Source: CBDFKK01 sp965248815
Lineage (GTDB): Bacteria > Pseudomonadota > Alphaproteobacteria > SMXP01
NCBI GenBank assembly: GCA_965248815.1
Contig: CBDFKK010000006.1
Span: forward strand, 186,001 to 250,000
DNA: 64,000 nucleotides
Reading direction: 5' to 3'
How positions within the stretch are numbered: position 1 is the stretch's first letter; each line of letters starts with the position of its first letter. The notes below the pieces were generated by a model. It made no database searches. It was not told where the DNA came from and saw only the letters and a program-made list of their open reading frames with translations. Made by a program: the position numbers and the translations under genes. Below are positions 18,328 through 27,557 of the stretch, piece by piece.

Positions 18328-20296
18328 ATTTTCGAGAGAAGCAGTTGGCAGGGCATTGGGGAATTGTGTTCGCCGCGTTGGTCTTCGCGTTTCCGGCGAT
18401 GGCTGACGATTGGCGGGCCTATGGTGGTGACGACGGCGGCTCGCACTATTCGGCTCATACACAAATCAACAAAGATAATGTCGGCGACCTTGAGCTGGCC
18501 TGGACGTATCAAACTGGCGAGTTGGAAGAGCGGCCCGAGCGCAAACAAGCATCTAGCTTGCACTCAACGCCGATCTTGCTCCCGGACGAGGCAGGCGGAA
18601 CGCTGGTTTTTTGCACGGCCTTCAATAAGATCGTGTCCCTCCATCCGGTTACCGGCGAAGAGCAATGGGCCTTTGACCCGGAGGTCATCGATTTTTCTCC
18701 CTTTGCCGGGCGCTACAACTGCCGCGGCATTGCATATTGGGAGGATACAGCCGCACAGCAGGGTCAGGCTTGTAAGCATCGTCTCTTCATGGGCACGAGC
18801 GATTTGCGTGTATAGCTATCGACGCGACAAAGGGCGCGCCTTGCGAAGGTTTTGCAGACAACGGGGAGTTCGATGCCGAAGCAAATTTTCGCGCCGGCGT
18901 CGAGGACTACGTGCAAGGCAACGCGCAATTTTCGTCGTCGCCCGCTGTGGTGAGCGATACGATCATCATGGGATCGTCCAACAACCGCCGCAGTCGAAAT
19001 ATCAATAGTCCTAAAGGAACAATCCATGCATTTGACGCGCGCACTGGCGCGCTCAAATGGACGTTCGATCCCGTGCCGTTCAGTCCAGATGATCCGGAAC
19101 ATGAAAATTGGACCCAAGAGGCGCTTGCCGTCACTAGTGGGGCCAATGCCTGGAGCATGTTGTCGGTCGATACCGAGCGTGATCTTGTCTTTTTACCGAC
19201 CGGGAGTGCATCGCCGGATCATTTCGGCGGCCATCGCCCGGGCGATAATCGTTACTCGGACTCGGTCGTCGCGCTCAGAGGTTCGACCGGCGAACTCGTC
19301 TGGCACTATCAGACCGTACATCATGACGTGTGGGATTGGGATCTACCGGCCCAGCCCATGCTCGTGGACATCGCACGAGACGGGCAGCTCATCCCAGCCG
19401 TTGTTCAATTGACCAAGATGGGTTTGGTCTTTGTCCTTCATCGCGAAACGGGCGAGCCGCTGTTTGACATCGAGGAGCGGCTAGTGTCGACAGAGGGGGT
19501 GCCGGGCGAGGTGCTCTCGCCGACCCAGCCGTTTCCGGTCAAGCCGCCGCCTTTGATCGAACAAAACATTACGCCCGACGATGCGTGGGGTTTGACTCTA
19601 TGGGACCGCGGGCAATGCCGCGATCTCATTGCCAGCTTTAACTATGGGCCGGTTTATACGCCGCCGACGGTCAGGGGCACCGCTGCCATTCCGGGCATCT
19701 CAGTGACCAATTGGGGTGGAGGCGCCTATGACGCGGCGACCAACACATTGATCACGACGGCATCGCGCATTCCTTTCGTCTTTCGTCTCGTGCCGAAAGC
19801 TGATTTGGAAGGACAACCGGCGCCCGATCCACGCGACATTACGGCAGCGCGCCCGATTAACGGCGCAGACTATGCTCTGGCGCGGTATCCGCTCTTGGGC
19901 CCGCTCATGACACCCTGTACGGCGCCGCCCTGGTCGAGCCTCGTCGCTGTCGATCTAGGCGAAGGCACGATTAAATGGTCTCGGGGCTTTGGTACCATTG
20001 AAAAACTGGCGCCGTTCCCTTTGACGTTTAACTGGGGCACACCGACATCGGGCGGTCCGATCGCGACGGCGGGCGGCGTCATTTTCATTGGCGCTACGGC
20101 GGACGAAATGTTCCGCGCATTTGATATTTCGACCGGCGAAGAATTGTGGTCGGTCCGAACACCGACGGCGTCCATGGCGACGCCCATGACATACGAAGCC
20201 GGCGGCAAGCAGTTCGTGGTGGTCGCATCGGGCGGCCACATATTTACCTACCCGCAAAAGATCGGCGACTGGCTCTTGGCTTACGCTTTACCGTAA
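18324..20296 (+). pseudogene. PQQ-dependent dehydrogenase, frameshifted
   Basis: Two adjacent frames make one quinoprotein dehydrogenase. The first (18324-18815) starts with a signal peptide (ending AMADDWRAYGG) and runs to MGTSDLRV then a stop. The second carries on as IAIDATKG...CEGF from base 18812, one base out of frame. One base is missing at about 18808-18811; restoring it gives 657 residues, the normal length. Family features present: WDLPAQP, TGELVWHYQ-type blade motifs, and WGTPTSGGP near the end. The enzyme would oxidise a sugar or alcohol in the periplasm and pass electrons to a quinone or cytochrome. The cytochrome c gene at 20301 faces it. It is either a real pseudogene or a sequencing indel. 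Confidence 0.85.
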
Positions 20297-20300
20297 AGAC

Positions 20301-20783
20301 TTAGTCGAAGTCGTAATCTTCGATGTCGTAGGGTTCTTTAACAATCCAATCTCGCACCAATTCGGGGATATCGTCTTCCGAAAATTTTTGTTGTTCCGCC
20401 TTGTTGCCAGCAAACGCCGCAAGGTCACCAAGTTCATCGCCTTCGAGATCCACTTGATAGCTGAGCTCGACCGCTTGAAATTCGATCATGGCAAAAGCGC
20501 CACGCCACATGCGCGCGACAAAGTCGAGCACGTCCACTTGTGCTTGGTCTTCGTAGGCGTCAAGCGCCGGGCCTAGCCTGCCGCCCACATCGTTGATTGA
20601 GTGACATAAGACGCATCTTTTTTCTGTAAACAGCACACGGCCCCGCGCGGCATCAATATCCGGCACAACGGCAGTCATTTCACTTTTATCCGCTGCCACT
20701 GAGTTCGTTGCCGTCATGAAAGGGGCGCCTACGAGAGTGAAAGCCACGGCCGCCGCAACCGTCAAAGACTTGATTTTAAACAT
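20301..20783 (-). CDS. Exported c-type cytochrome
   Basis: 160 residues from ATG 20783 (the frame extends to 20831). Signal peptide ends near VAADK (about residue 32). One haem site, CVLCH, at 57-61, followed by GGRLGPAL. An MWRGAFAM segment may supply the axial Met. The C-terminus is acidic (YDIEDYDFD). It converges on the PQQ dehydrogenase with only four bases between the two stops, and is a plausible electron acceptor for it. Confidence 0.85.
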   Translation of the reverse strand: MFKIKSLTVAAAVAFTLVGAPFMTATNSVAADKSEMTAVVPDIDAARGRVLFTEKRCVLCHSINDVGGRLGPALDAYEDQAQVDVLDFVARMWRGAFAMIEFQAVELSYQVDLEGDELGDLAAFAGNKAEQQKFSEDDIPELVRDWIVKEPYDIEDYDFD

Positions 20784-21005
20784 GTGATGAACCCTAAAAT
20801 TTCGTATGAGCGTTGACGCGAACGCCATCATCTTGTCACAGGCTAGTCATAAAGGTGGGATGTTACATTGTCTTAGATCAATGGACTTTGACCTTCCGCG
20901 ACCCCCAGCCGGTGCAGCGGCGATTTCGCCTGGAAACATCGCATATGCAGACTTAACGTTTTGGACGACTTACCTTGTTGAATTGACTTGTCCGGAGCGA
21001 TCGCC

Positions 21006-22010
21006 ATGACACGACACGTATCGAGAGGGCTATATTTTGTCGCGAGCATAGCGTTGCTTGTGTCCGGCGCGTCGGCAGAGGATACGGACGCCTATAAGTT
21101 TCAGCAGGGACCGCTTGAGATTGCAGACGCCGAGATTTCTCTCGACATGCCATCTGCCGATCGCACGCTGCAAATGCGGCTGGTCTATCCGAAAGTGGAA
21201 GGGATCTATCCGGTCATCGTCTTTTCCCATGGCGGCGCGCCGTTTGAGTATTTGGCGTCTTATTCCCACATCACTGACCATTGGGCGTCTCACGGCTATG
21301 TCGTCGTAAGGCCGGTTCATCTTGATGCGCTGGCCACAAACGCCGATATCGGTGAGCTGCGCCGTCAAGCTGCGGAAGGCATCGATCCGGTGACCGAGGC
21401 ACGCATTGAGGACGTCTCGTTCATTGTCGATTCGCTCGATGAGATCCAGTCGGCGGTACCGGACCTTGCAGGCAAACCTGACCCCGAACGATTGATCATA
21501 GCCGGCCACTCTCGCGGCTCTGCAATCGCGTTGCGCATTATGGGTGTTGAAATGATCAACCCCAATACGGGCCAATCGTTCGGCACGGATGATGACCGGT
21601 TCGACGCCGTCATCTTTTTGAGCGAGCCCGGCAACGCCGTGTTCATGCCGTATCAGCCTTGGCGCGCCATTGAAGACAAGCCCTCGCTTGTGGTCACGGG
21701 CAGCAACGACTTTGGCAGTATTGCCGGCCGGCCCATCGGCATTCGCTATCAAGTGGTTTCGAAAGGATTGTCAGGGACCGACAAGCGTCATCTCCTTTAC
21801 ATTCAAGATCTCGATCAGCGCTGGGGCGGGTTGATTAGGGGCGAAGACGAATTCGGCAAGGGCGCCGACTATGATGCCCTCGATATCATTCGCGGCACGA
21901 CAACGGCATTTCTCGATGCCTACATCAAGTCGGACGGCGATGCCGAAGACTTCCTCGACAGCCGCGAAGTCGAAGTGTTGTCAAAGGGAAGGGCCGCCCT
22001 TTCGAATTAG
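21006..22010 (+). CDS. Exported alpha/beta hydrolase
   Basis: 334 residues from ATG 21006. Signal peptide to about SGASAE (residue 23). The hydrolase fold is shown by VFSHGGAPF (oxyanion-hole strand), the nucleophile elbow GHSRGS, an Asp-bearing loop VTGSNDFG and a His in DKRHLLYI. It resembles the dienelactone-hydrolase/PAF-acetylhydrolase-like esterases that act outside the cytoplasm. Substrate unknown; it stands alone, divergent from the cytochrome gene. Confidence 0.8.
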   Translation: MTRHVSRGLYFVASIALLVSGASAEDTDAYKFQQGPLEIADAEISLDMPSADRTLQMRLVYPKVEGIYPVIVFSHGGAPFEYLASYSHITDHWASHGYVVVRPVHLDALATNADIGELRRQAAEGIDPVTEARIEDVSFIVDSLDEIQSAVPDLAGKPDPERLIIAGHSRGSAIALRIMGVEMINPNTGQSFGTDDDRFDAVIFLSEPGNAVFMPYQPWRAIEDKPSLVVTGSNDFGSIAGRPIGIRYQVVSKGLSGTDKRHLLYIQDLDQRWGGLIRGEDEFGKGADYDALDIIRGTTTAFLDAYIKSDGDAEDFLDSREVEVLSKGRAALSN

Positions 22011-22054
22011 GGCGCACCACTAGAATGATATTTCAATTTACCTAAAATTTATTG

Positions 22055-22552
22055 CTAGGCCTCAAAGACGACCTCCCACGGCGTCACGAGCAGCGGCATG
22101 TCGTCGGTGACGCTGCGACCATGTTCGCTGAGCGATTTATTCCAATGTTCGCTATGCATGGGTTTCCATACGTCGACGTCGCGCATGCGCGGCCCCTCGA
22201 TCGTAAGGTGTTGTGGTCCAATGTCGCCGTACTTCACTGGTTTGACGTTGGTGAGGCGAACAACAAGGGTCGGCGTCCCGTCGAAGGCGAGCAGCACCTT
22301 GGCATCGCCGACCTTCGGCGTGTCTTGTCCTGCAGCTTCAAGCAGCCACGGAACGGCAAAGGAGCCGTTCTTTTCACCGGCCTTCACGAGATTGAGTATC
22401 GCGCCGATGGTATCCTCGTTGCCGCCGATCCGAAGCAATTCGTAGTCGTCGCTGAGATCGGGGACCGCCTCTTTGGCATTGGTCCAAAAGGCGTCCAAAT
22501 CTTCGTCGCTTGGTTTGGCCAATCCATCAGTAATTGTTTCAGCTTTGCTCAC
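22055..22552 (-). CDS. ASCH-domain protein
   Basis: 165 residues from a GTG at 22552 preceded by AAGGAGGCTCCC, a far better start than the ATG at 22636. The PUA-like ASCH fold is recognised by FAVPWLLEA, LLAFDGTPTLVVRLTNVKPVKYGD and the ending with RDVDVWKPMHSEHW. ASCH proteins bind RNA or modified nucleosides; some hydrolyse acetylcytidine. No partner gene is evident. Confidence 0.8.
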   Translation of the reverse strand: MSKAETITDGLAKPSDEDLDAFWTNAKEAVPDLSDDYELLRIGGNEDTIGAILNLVKAGEKNGSFAVPWLLEAAGQDTPKVGDAKVLLAFDGTPTLVVRLTNVKPVKYGDIGPQHLTIEGPRMRDVDVWKPMHSEHWNKSLSEHGRSVTDDMPLLVTPWEVVFEA

Positions 22553-22632
22553 GGGAGCCTCCTTGCGGTTTCTGTGCGTCCGGGCGAGATGTGAAGTTAC
22601 ATCAAAACAAACTATTTGTACGCCGTGCGCTC

Positions 22633-23053
22633 TCAATCTTCATCCGGCTTTCCCCGGCGCAGCTTCTTGATCGCGCCGCGGCGCGTCTTGTTATCAAGAC
22701 GCCGCCGTTTGGCGGCAAGGCTCGGGCACGTTGGCCTGCGCGGGGCAGGGCGCTCGGTGGCGCGTTTTAAAAGATCGACCAGCCGGGCAAGAGCATCGTC
22801 GCGGTTTTGATCCTGGCTGCGAAAGCGGGCGGCGGTAATCACAATCACGCCCTGTTTGGTCAGACGCCGTCCGGCCAGACGCTCGGCGCGCGCGCACGTC
22901 TTCGGGCAGCGACGGCGAGCCGCGCACATCGAACCGAAGTTGTACGGCGCTCGATACTTTGTTGACGTTTTGCCCTCCGGGGCCCGAGGCGCGAATGAAC
23001 GTCTCCTCGATCTCTTCAGGCGCAATGCTGATCTCTTTCGTAATCTCAATCAT
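22633..23053 (-). pseudogene. arfB: Peptidyl-tRNA hydrolase ArfB, frameshifted
   Basis: The start encodes a class-I release-factor-like domain: MIEITKEISI...RASGPGGQNVNKVSSAVQLRFD, with the GGQ at 26-28. The frame breaks in the GC-rich repeat near 22884-22896; after removing one base the protein continues as ERLAGRRLTKQGVIVITAARFRSQDQNR and ends in the Lys/Arg-rich tail needed for ribosome binding. The corrected length is 139 residues, as usual for ArfB, which frees ribosomes stalled on mRNAs without stop codons. Either it is inactive here or the extra base is a read error. Confidence 0.85.
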
Positions 23054-23176
23054 AGGTCTTAACTCATAGGCGCAGCGGCGTGACGGGCAGCCTCAATCAC
23101 CGCTCGCTGTAAACGATATGCCGCGCTAAGCTGCCCCTACATAGGCAACCTCGGCCCGGTTTGCAAAGGCGTCGCC

Positions 23177-23422
23177 ATGCTAAGAAAACAGAATTTCAAG
23201 ATCGAGGAAATCTACGTCCCGGCAAAACGGCGCAAGACGCTAAACCCTGAAACCGTCGATGAGATTGCCGCCGACATGCTGGAGCAAGGCCAGACGACGC
23301 CGATCATGGTGCGTCCCGGCAAAGACCGTTTCGTATTGGTCGAGGGACTTCATCGGCTCGAAGCCTGCAAGGCATTGGGCGAGGAGACTATCGTCGGTGT
23401 CATCGTTCAGGCGCGCCATTAA
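23177..23422 (+). CDS. Small stand-alone ParB N-terminal-domain protein
   Basis: 81 residues. IEEIYVPAKRRKTLNPETVDEIAADMLEQGQ matches the start of the ParB/Srx fold, and VEGLHRLEACKALG carries the box II G-x-H-R motif that in ParB binds CTP. There is no HTH or dimerisation domain. Such single-domain proteins are common but poorly studied. Divergent from arfB (124 bp). Confidence 0.75.
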   Translation: MLRKQNFKIEEIYVPAKRRKTLNPETVDEIAADMLEQGQTTPIMVRPGKDRFVLVEGLHRLEACKALGEETIVGVIVQARH

Positions 23423-23530
23423 CCTACCTGAATATTTTTTTGAAGGTCCGGGTTCTGCGCGATTCGCGGTTTAACCTGTCGTTTCCTTTCGGCGCGCTCC
23501 GCGCTAAGCTCTAAGAATCAAGTCAACAAC

Positions 23531-23547
23531 AGAAAGGAGGTGGTCCA
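23531..23547 (+). promoter_or_regulatory. Extended Shine-Dalgarno matching the 16S tail
   Basis: AGAAAGGAGGTGGTCCA can pair with the end of alphaproteobacterial 16S rRNA (…TGGATCACCTCCTTTCT) over the whole length, with one G-U pair. It sits directly in front of the ATG at 23548 with no normal spacing. Confidence 0.7.
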
Positions 23548-23628
23548 ATGTCTAGTGAGATATTTGTGCTGTTAAATCGGCAATGGCGCATGAGTGAGGT
23601 GTTGGAGCAGTCTTCGACATCACACTGA
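23548..23628 (+). CDS. 26-residue ORF behind an extended Shine-Dalgarno
   Basis: Encodes MSSEIFVLLNRQWRMSEVLE plus six residues, then TGA. It is too short to be recognised. It lies between the ParB-like gene and a terminator at 23673, so it looks like its own short transcript. It could be a small protein, a leader peptide, or a regulatory RNA whose anti-ribosomal site is the working part. It contains one Trp codon only, so classic Trp attenuation is unlikely. Confidence 0.55.
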   Translation: MSSEIFVLLNRQWRMSEVLEQSSTSH

Positions 23629-23672
23629 GCGACCAGCTCTTTCTATAGGCTGCTGATAACAGCTAGTCTCAC

Positions 23673-23699
23673 GGGGGCCGCGAAAGCAGCCCTCTTTTT
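23673..23699 (+). terminator. Rho-independent terminator after the small ORF
   Basis: GGGGGCCGC, a GAAA tetraloop and GCAGCCCTC form a nine-pair stem with one mismatch and one G-T pair, followed by TTTTT. Confidence 0.8.
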
Positions 23700-23815
23700 G
23701 TTTGCGTCTTCCAGATACCGCAAGCTGGATTCGAAAAGGGCCGACATGGAACTATTGGAGCGACTGTCTATGGCACTATGATGGGGCGCTCTATCAGATC
23801 GCGGGAGGCAGGGTC

Positions 23816-24425
23816 GTGGATTCGAATCAAGGCGATTATTCAAACGCAAAGGATTTGTTAAACGCTGGAGTAGCATTGCTCTTTGTCGTCGTTGTCCTCA
23901 TTGCGTCAACCTTGTGGTTGCGCGCCGACGACGCGTCTTGGCCGGACGTGCCGGCGGACATGGAAGCCGTGCGCGAGCACCTGAATAAGTATCAAGATCC
24001 TTTAGCGGCGATCCGCGACTGCTACTTTTCGACTCTGGGCTGCGTGATCTATCCTGACGGCAATATGGGATTGCACTTTGTGAACATGGCGCTCATGGGA
24101 ACTAGGCTCGATCCAATGTCGCCTCAGATTCTTCTGTACGAACCTGTTGATGGTAAGTTGCGCCTAACCGGCGCGGAATGGTTCGTACCGCTTTCTACAG
24201 GGGTCGAAGAGCGACCAGAGCTCTTCGGGCAAGAGTTCGAAGGGCCCATGGAAGGGCACTTCCCGGTTTTGCCTTTAGAGTTGCACCATTACGATCTCCA
24301 TGTCTGGCTTTACAAAAAAAAATCCCAAAGGCTTGTTTTACCATTCGAATCCGAACGTGAATTGCGACGGCGCCTGGAGCTATCCCGTCGACATCGACGT
24401 CGCCAAGCATGTTAAGCATGACTAA
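23816..24425 (+). pseudogene. Exported/anchored protein of unknown function, frameshifted in a poly-A run
   Basis: The GTG at 23816 has GGGAGGCAGGG in front. A hydrophobic segment (LLNAGVALLFVVVVLIAS) follows the first 10 residues. The mature part has MGLHFVNMALMG, LYEPVDGKLRLTGAEWFVPL and ELHHYDLHVWLYK, a conserved hypothetical family as I recall it. Then a run of nine A (24313-24322) shifts the frame. With one A fewer the protein continues NPKGLFYHSNPNVNCDGAW and ends at 24425, 202 residues. Function unknown. Confidence 0.7.
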
Positions 24426-24534
24426 TTAGTGACTGCTTGATGATTTGTTATTGTCATTGATAGTCAGTTCCATCTGGGTCCTGGTTTTGCTAGCCACAGC
24501 CCGCGAGGCGACTTAGCATCTATTTTTACGATTC

Positions 24535-25725
24535 TTGCGGTGTGACTGCGGACCCGTCTTGTTGATTACGCGAACTAAATATTTGGAACTTTCACTGGTC
24601 TTGTTATCGCTGGGGATGGCGCTAACCGTTACCGAAGTAGGATTGCGTTATTTAACGCCATTTCCGATAACACCTCTCTCCAATACGATTGAGCACGAAC
24701 TCCTTGAGTACACGCTTGATCCTGCTTTGCCCGACGTCGATGAATGGGGCTTTCGCAACGTAGTCACGACGCCTGAAGAGGCCGACCTCATTACGATCGG
24801 TGATTCCCATACATATGGACGGCGCGTTCGCATTGAGCAAAATTTTCCTTCCCATCTTGCGAAAAAGACCAATCGCAAAATTTACAATTTTGGTGTCGGT
24901 AGTTACGGAATTTACCACTATAAGATTCTTCTCGACCGAGCCATCGAATTGAATGCCAAGGATGTCGTTCTCGGGTTCTATATTCGAAATGACCTGGGGC
25001 GGAATTGTGAAATTCTAAGCCGCTCTTATTGGCGCCGTCTCGCGGAAGAGGCCGAGCTCACTCTGCCGAAGTGCGACTTACCGGTCTCTTTGCCGCCTGA
25101 CTCGAATAGGACTTTAGGTTTGCGGTTTTCAATTTTCTTTTCCAATATTTGGAAAACCATCAAGTTCACGGCAACCTATAACGCGGTAGCAACACTTGTT
25201 TGGGATCCCCTTTGGCGAACGCTATGGACCCCTAAATGGAACCCAGAAGAGTACTTTGCGCTTGATGCCAATCATGTTCTCAGCAAGAACCTTGTATCTC
25301 AGAATAAGTATTCAATGTCACTGGTCGACAAAAGTACGGCGCTGAATCTTGAAAACAGCAAGTTAATTCTTAAAGAGGCCCAAAAAAAATTCGACCAGAA
25401 TTCAGTACGATTTCTTGTTCTCCTTATCCCGTCTAAGTCCCTTGCGTATGTGACCTGGGCGCGGCGGAAGGGCGTATTGATCCCGCCGGATCTCAATGAA
25501 CTCGTAGCACTTGAATCAACTCTTGTGGAGACCTACAAAGATTTCTTCGAATCAAATGGGATCGCTTATGCGGACGCTTTAGACCACGTGGTCGCTGCGA
25601 TCGAGCGAAGTGATAAGGACGGAGATACGGTATACGTCGCTGACGAATACCATCCTTCGTCTTTGGGATACGAAGCCTATGCAGACGCGGCGCTGGAGGG
25701 ACTAAGGCAGTTGGATGCCGATTGA
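24535..25725 (+). CDS. SGNH-hydrolase-like membrane-anchored protein
   Basis: About 396 residues; the start is uncertain (TTG at 24535, or TTGs near 24559) since no ATG is available. A single N-terminal hydrophobic segment (residues about 17-35) suggests an anchor or signal. SGNH blocks: IGDSHTYG with nucleophile Ser91, a Gly in NFGVGSYG (block II), an Asn in GFYIRNDLG (block III), and DEYHPSSLGYEAYAD with Asp370 and His373. Such proteins often acylate or deacetylate surface glycans. Lower GC and third-position A/T suggest a different history from its neighbours. Confidence 0.72.
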   Translation: MRCDCGPVLLITRTKYLELSLVLLSLGMALTVTEVGLRYLTPFPITPLSNTIEHELLEYTLDPALPDVDEWGFRNVVTTPEEADLITIGDSHTYGRRVRIEQNFPSHLAKKTNRKIYNFGVGSYGIYHYKILLDRAIELNAKDVVLGFYIRNDLGRNCEILSRSYWRRLAEEAELTLPKCDLPVSLPPDSNRTLGLRFSIFFSNIWKTIKFTATYNAVATLVWDPLWRTLWTPKWNPEEYFALDANHVLSKNLVSQNKYSMSLVDKSTALNLENSKLILKEAQKKFDQNSVRFLVLLIPSKSLAYVTWARRKGVLIPPDLNELVALESTLVETYKDFFESNGIAYADALDHVVAAIERSDKDGDTVYVADEYHPSSLGYEAYADAALEGLRQLDAD

Positions 25726-25766
25726 GAGCAGGAACTAATAGTGCGTACCTAAAAACACGGCTGTTC

Positions 25767-26480
25767 TCATTGACCGGGTTTCTCGAAAAACATTAAATGT
25801 TGTTGCGGCAGCACGTCTTTCGTTTCAACCCATTGAAGCCCGATCGCGGCCATTTCTTTTTTTGACTGAGCTTCCGACATTTTGTGCAGCTCTTTGATCG
25901 GCACATCCGGATCTTCTTTACGGTACTCGACAAGCGCGATACGGCCGCCGGGTTTCAAGGCACGGGCCATGGCTTCGCCCATTTCCCGCGGGTGGGAGAA
26001 TTCGTGATAGGCGTCAACGATAAGAATGAGGTCGACCGTCTCTGCCGGCAATTTGGGATCGTCGATTGCGCCGAGAATGGTTTCAATGTTGGCCCAGCCG
26101 TTCGCTCTGCGGGACGAGATGATGTCGAGCATTTCTTGTTGGATATCAACGGCCAAAACCTTGCCGTCGGGCACGAGCGGGCTCATGAGGAACGAAAAGT
26201 ATCCCGTCCCCGCGCCGATGTCGGCTGCCACGTCGCTGGGTTTAAGTCCTAAATTCTCAACCAGCAAATCCGTGCGCTCTTCGGCTTCGCGGCCGTCGCG
26301 TTCGAGCCAGCCCGCGCCGAGATGTCCCATGACGTGGGAAATCTCGCGGCCCATATAAATCTTGCCGATGCCGTCGCGGCTTGGACTCGCGGTTTCATAC
26401 CAAGACGCGGCGTCGTCGGTCCACGCAGGCACGACAAGAGCTGGGAGAATCAGCAAGGCGATAACGAAACGCATGCCCAT
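25767..26480 (-). CDS. Class I SAM-dependent methyltransferase with a signal peptide
   Basis: 237 residues. N-terminus MGMRFVIALLILPALVVPAW then DD looks like a Sec signal. The mature region contains a canonical SAM-binding motif I, VAADIGAGTGYF (Asp87), an acidic end of strand 2 (VLAVDIQQEML), LILIVDAYHEF and a PGGRIALVEY post-motif. All elements of a cytosolic methyltransferase are intact, so export is puzzling. The start has GAGGGG upstream. It shares the strand with the NmrA-like gene at 26580, 99 bp away. Confidence 0.85.
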   Translation of the reverse strand: MGMRFVIALLILPALVVPAWTDDAASWYETASPSRDGIGKIYMGREISHVMGHLGAGWLERDGREAEERTDLLVENLGLKPSDVAADIGAGTGYFSFLMSPLVPDGKVLAVDIQQEMLDIISSRRANGWANIETILGAIDDPKLPAETVDLILIVDAYHEFSHPREMGEAMARALKPGGRIALVEYRKEDPDVPIKELHKMSEAQSKKEMAAIGLQWVETKDVLPQQHLMFFEKPGQ

Positions 26481-26579
26481 GAAGCACCCCTCGTTATTTA
26501 GGCCATTTCAACCAAGTATTAGACAGTCCCAACGAGTGCTGTTCACTCCCACGGCATTCCTATTGATGCCGCCTTAGAA

Positions 26580-27512
26580 TTAATTGGCTTTGTCCGCATA
26601 GTCCGGATCAGCAGCCAAGTCGGCGTCGACCTCCGCTTTCTTGGCTTTCAAGTTTTTGACGGCGGTCTCGAAGTCGGTGCCGGGCACTTCCGACATCAAC
26701 GTGTCGCTATAGATGCTCACTGTCTCGAACAAATACTCGTCTGATTGGACTTGATCGAGAATCCAAGCCGCAAAGTCGGCGTACATAATGACGCGGCCGC
26801 TCGGAATTTCTTCTTCGCTAATGGTGGCGATTTGCGTGCCCCGGGGCGGTTCGATCAAAAGCTGACCGGGCCGCAAGATGATGTAGTCGAGACCGCTCTC
26901 GCGCGTGATCTCTTCCATCAGCCCCATATCGTTGTAGGGCCCGCGCAGATTGTAAGCCCACAAGCCGCTATTGGCAGAAATGTTGTCGGGCATGGGAGTG
27001 TCGGGTTTGTAGCCTAGGCGCCAAACGCGCGGCGCTGCCATGGAGCCGGTGACAAAAAGGCGTTTATTGCCCTTGGCTTTCATGGCCGCGATGATGTTGG
27101 TCGTGCCCTGAGACATGAGATCTGTTTCAGGCATTTCTATGGTTGGATCCACACGCGGTCCGTACACCGAGATGACGATTTCCTCGCCCGTCAATATCGC
27201 TTCAATTGACGCTTGGTCGTAAACGTCGCTTTTGACGACGGTGAGGCGGGGGTGAGACTTGTAGCGCACCCGTTGCGGTCGGCGGGCAAGGGCTATCACT
27301 TCATGTCCACGCCACAAGGCTTGAGGGATGAGTTCGTCGGCGGTGCGTGCGGTAGATCCGATCACAACGATCTTGAGTCCGGACGCTTCCGTGCCGTCAT
27401 GGGCGCGGGCGTCAGAAGCCACAAAGATGACGGCCAATCCAATTGCGATAGTTGCGAGCATCGCAAAGGAGCGGCGGAATAATTTGGACGGTGAAATTTT
27501 TGTCTTCAACAT
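26580..27512 (-). CDS. Exported NmrA-like / atypical SDR protein
   Basis: 310 residues from ATG 27512 (GGAGAGGACC in front). Signal peptide to about SDARAHD, residue 38. Rossmann domain begins KIVVIGSTART, a variant of G-x-x-G-x-x-G, followed by an Arg-rich GHEVIALARRPQRV that would favour NADPH. DYIILRPGQLL is typical of NAD(P)H-binding NmrA-type proteins. It follows the nitrilase gene on the same strand (46 bp). Substrate unknown. Confidence 0.8.
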   Translation of the reverse strand: MLKTKISPSKLFRRSFAMLATIAIGLAVIFVASDARAHDGTEASGLKIVVIGSTARTADELIPQALWRGHEVIALARRPQRVRYKSHPRLTVVKSDVYDQASIEAILTGEEIVISVYGPRVDPTIEMPETDLMSQGTTNIIAAMKAKGNKRLFVTGSMAAPRVWRLGYKPDTPMPDNISANSGLWAYNLRGPYNDMGLMEEITRESGLDYIILRPGQLLIEPPRGTQIATISEEEIPSGRVIMYADFAAWILDQVQSDEYLFETVSIYSDTLMSEVPGTDFETAVKNLKAKKAEVDADLAADPDYADKAN

Positions 27513-27557
27513 TGACCTGGTCCTCTCCAATAGAATTACTGACTTCGAACGGGATTC

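Noticed and set aside
21030..21752. 240-residue minus-strand open frame
   Set aside because: Antisense of the alpha/beta hydrolase gene.
23548..23628. Trp-operon leader peptide
   Set aside because: Only one Trp codon and no biosynthetic gene downstream.
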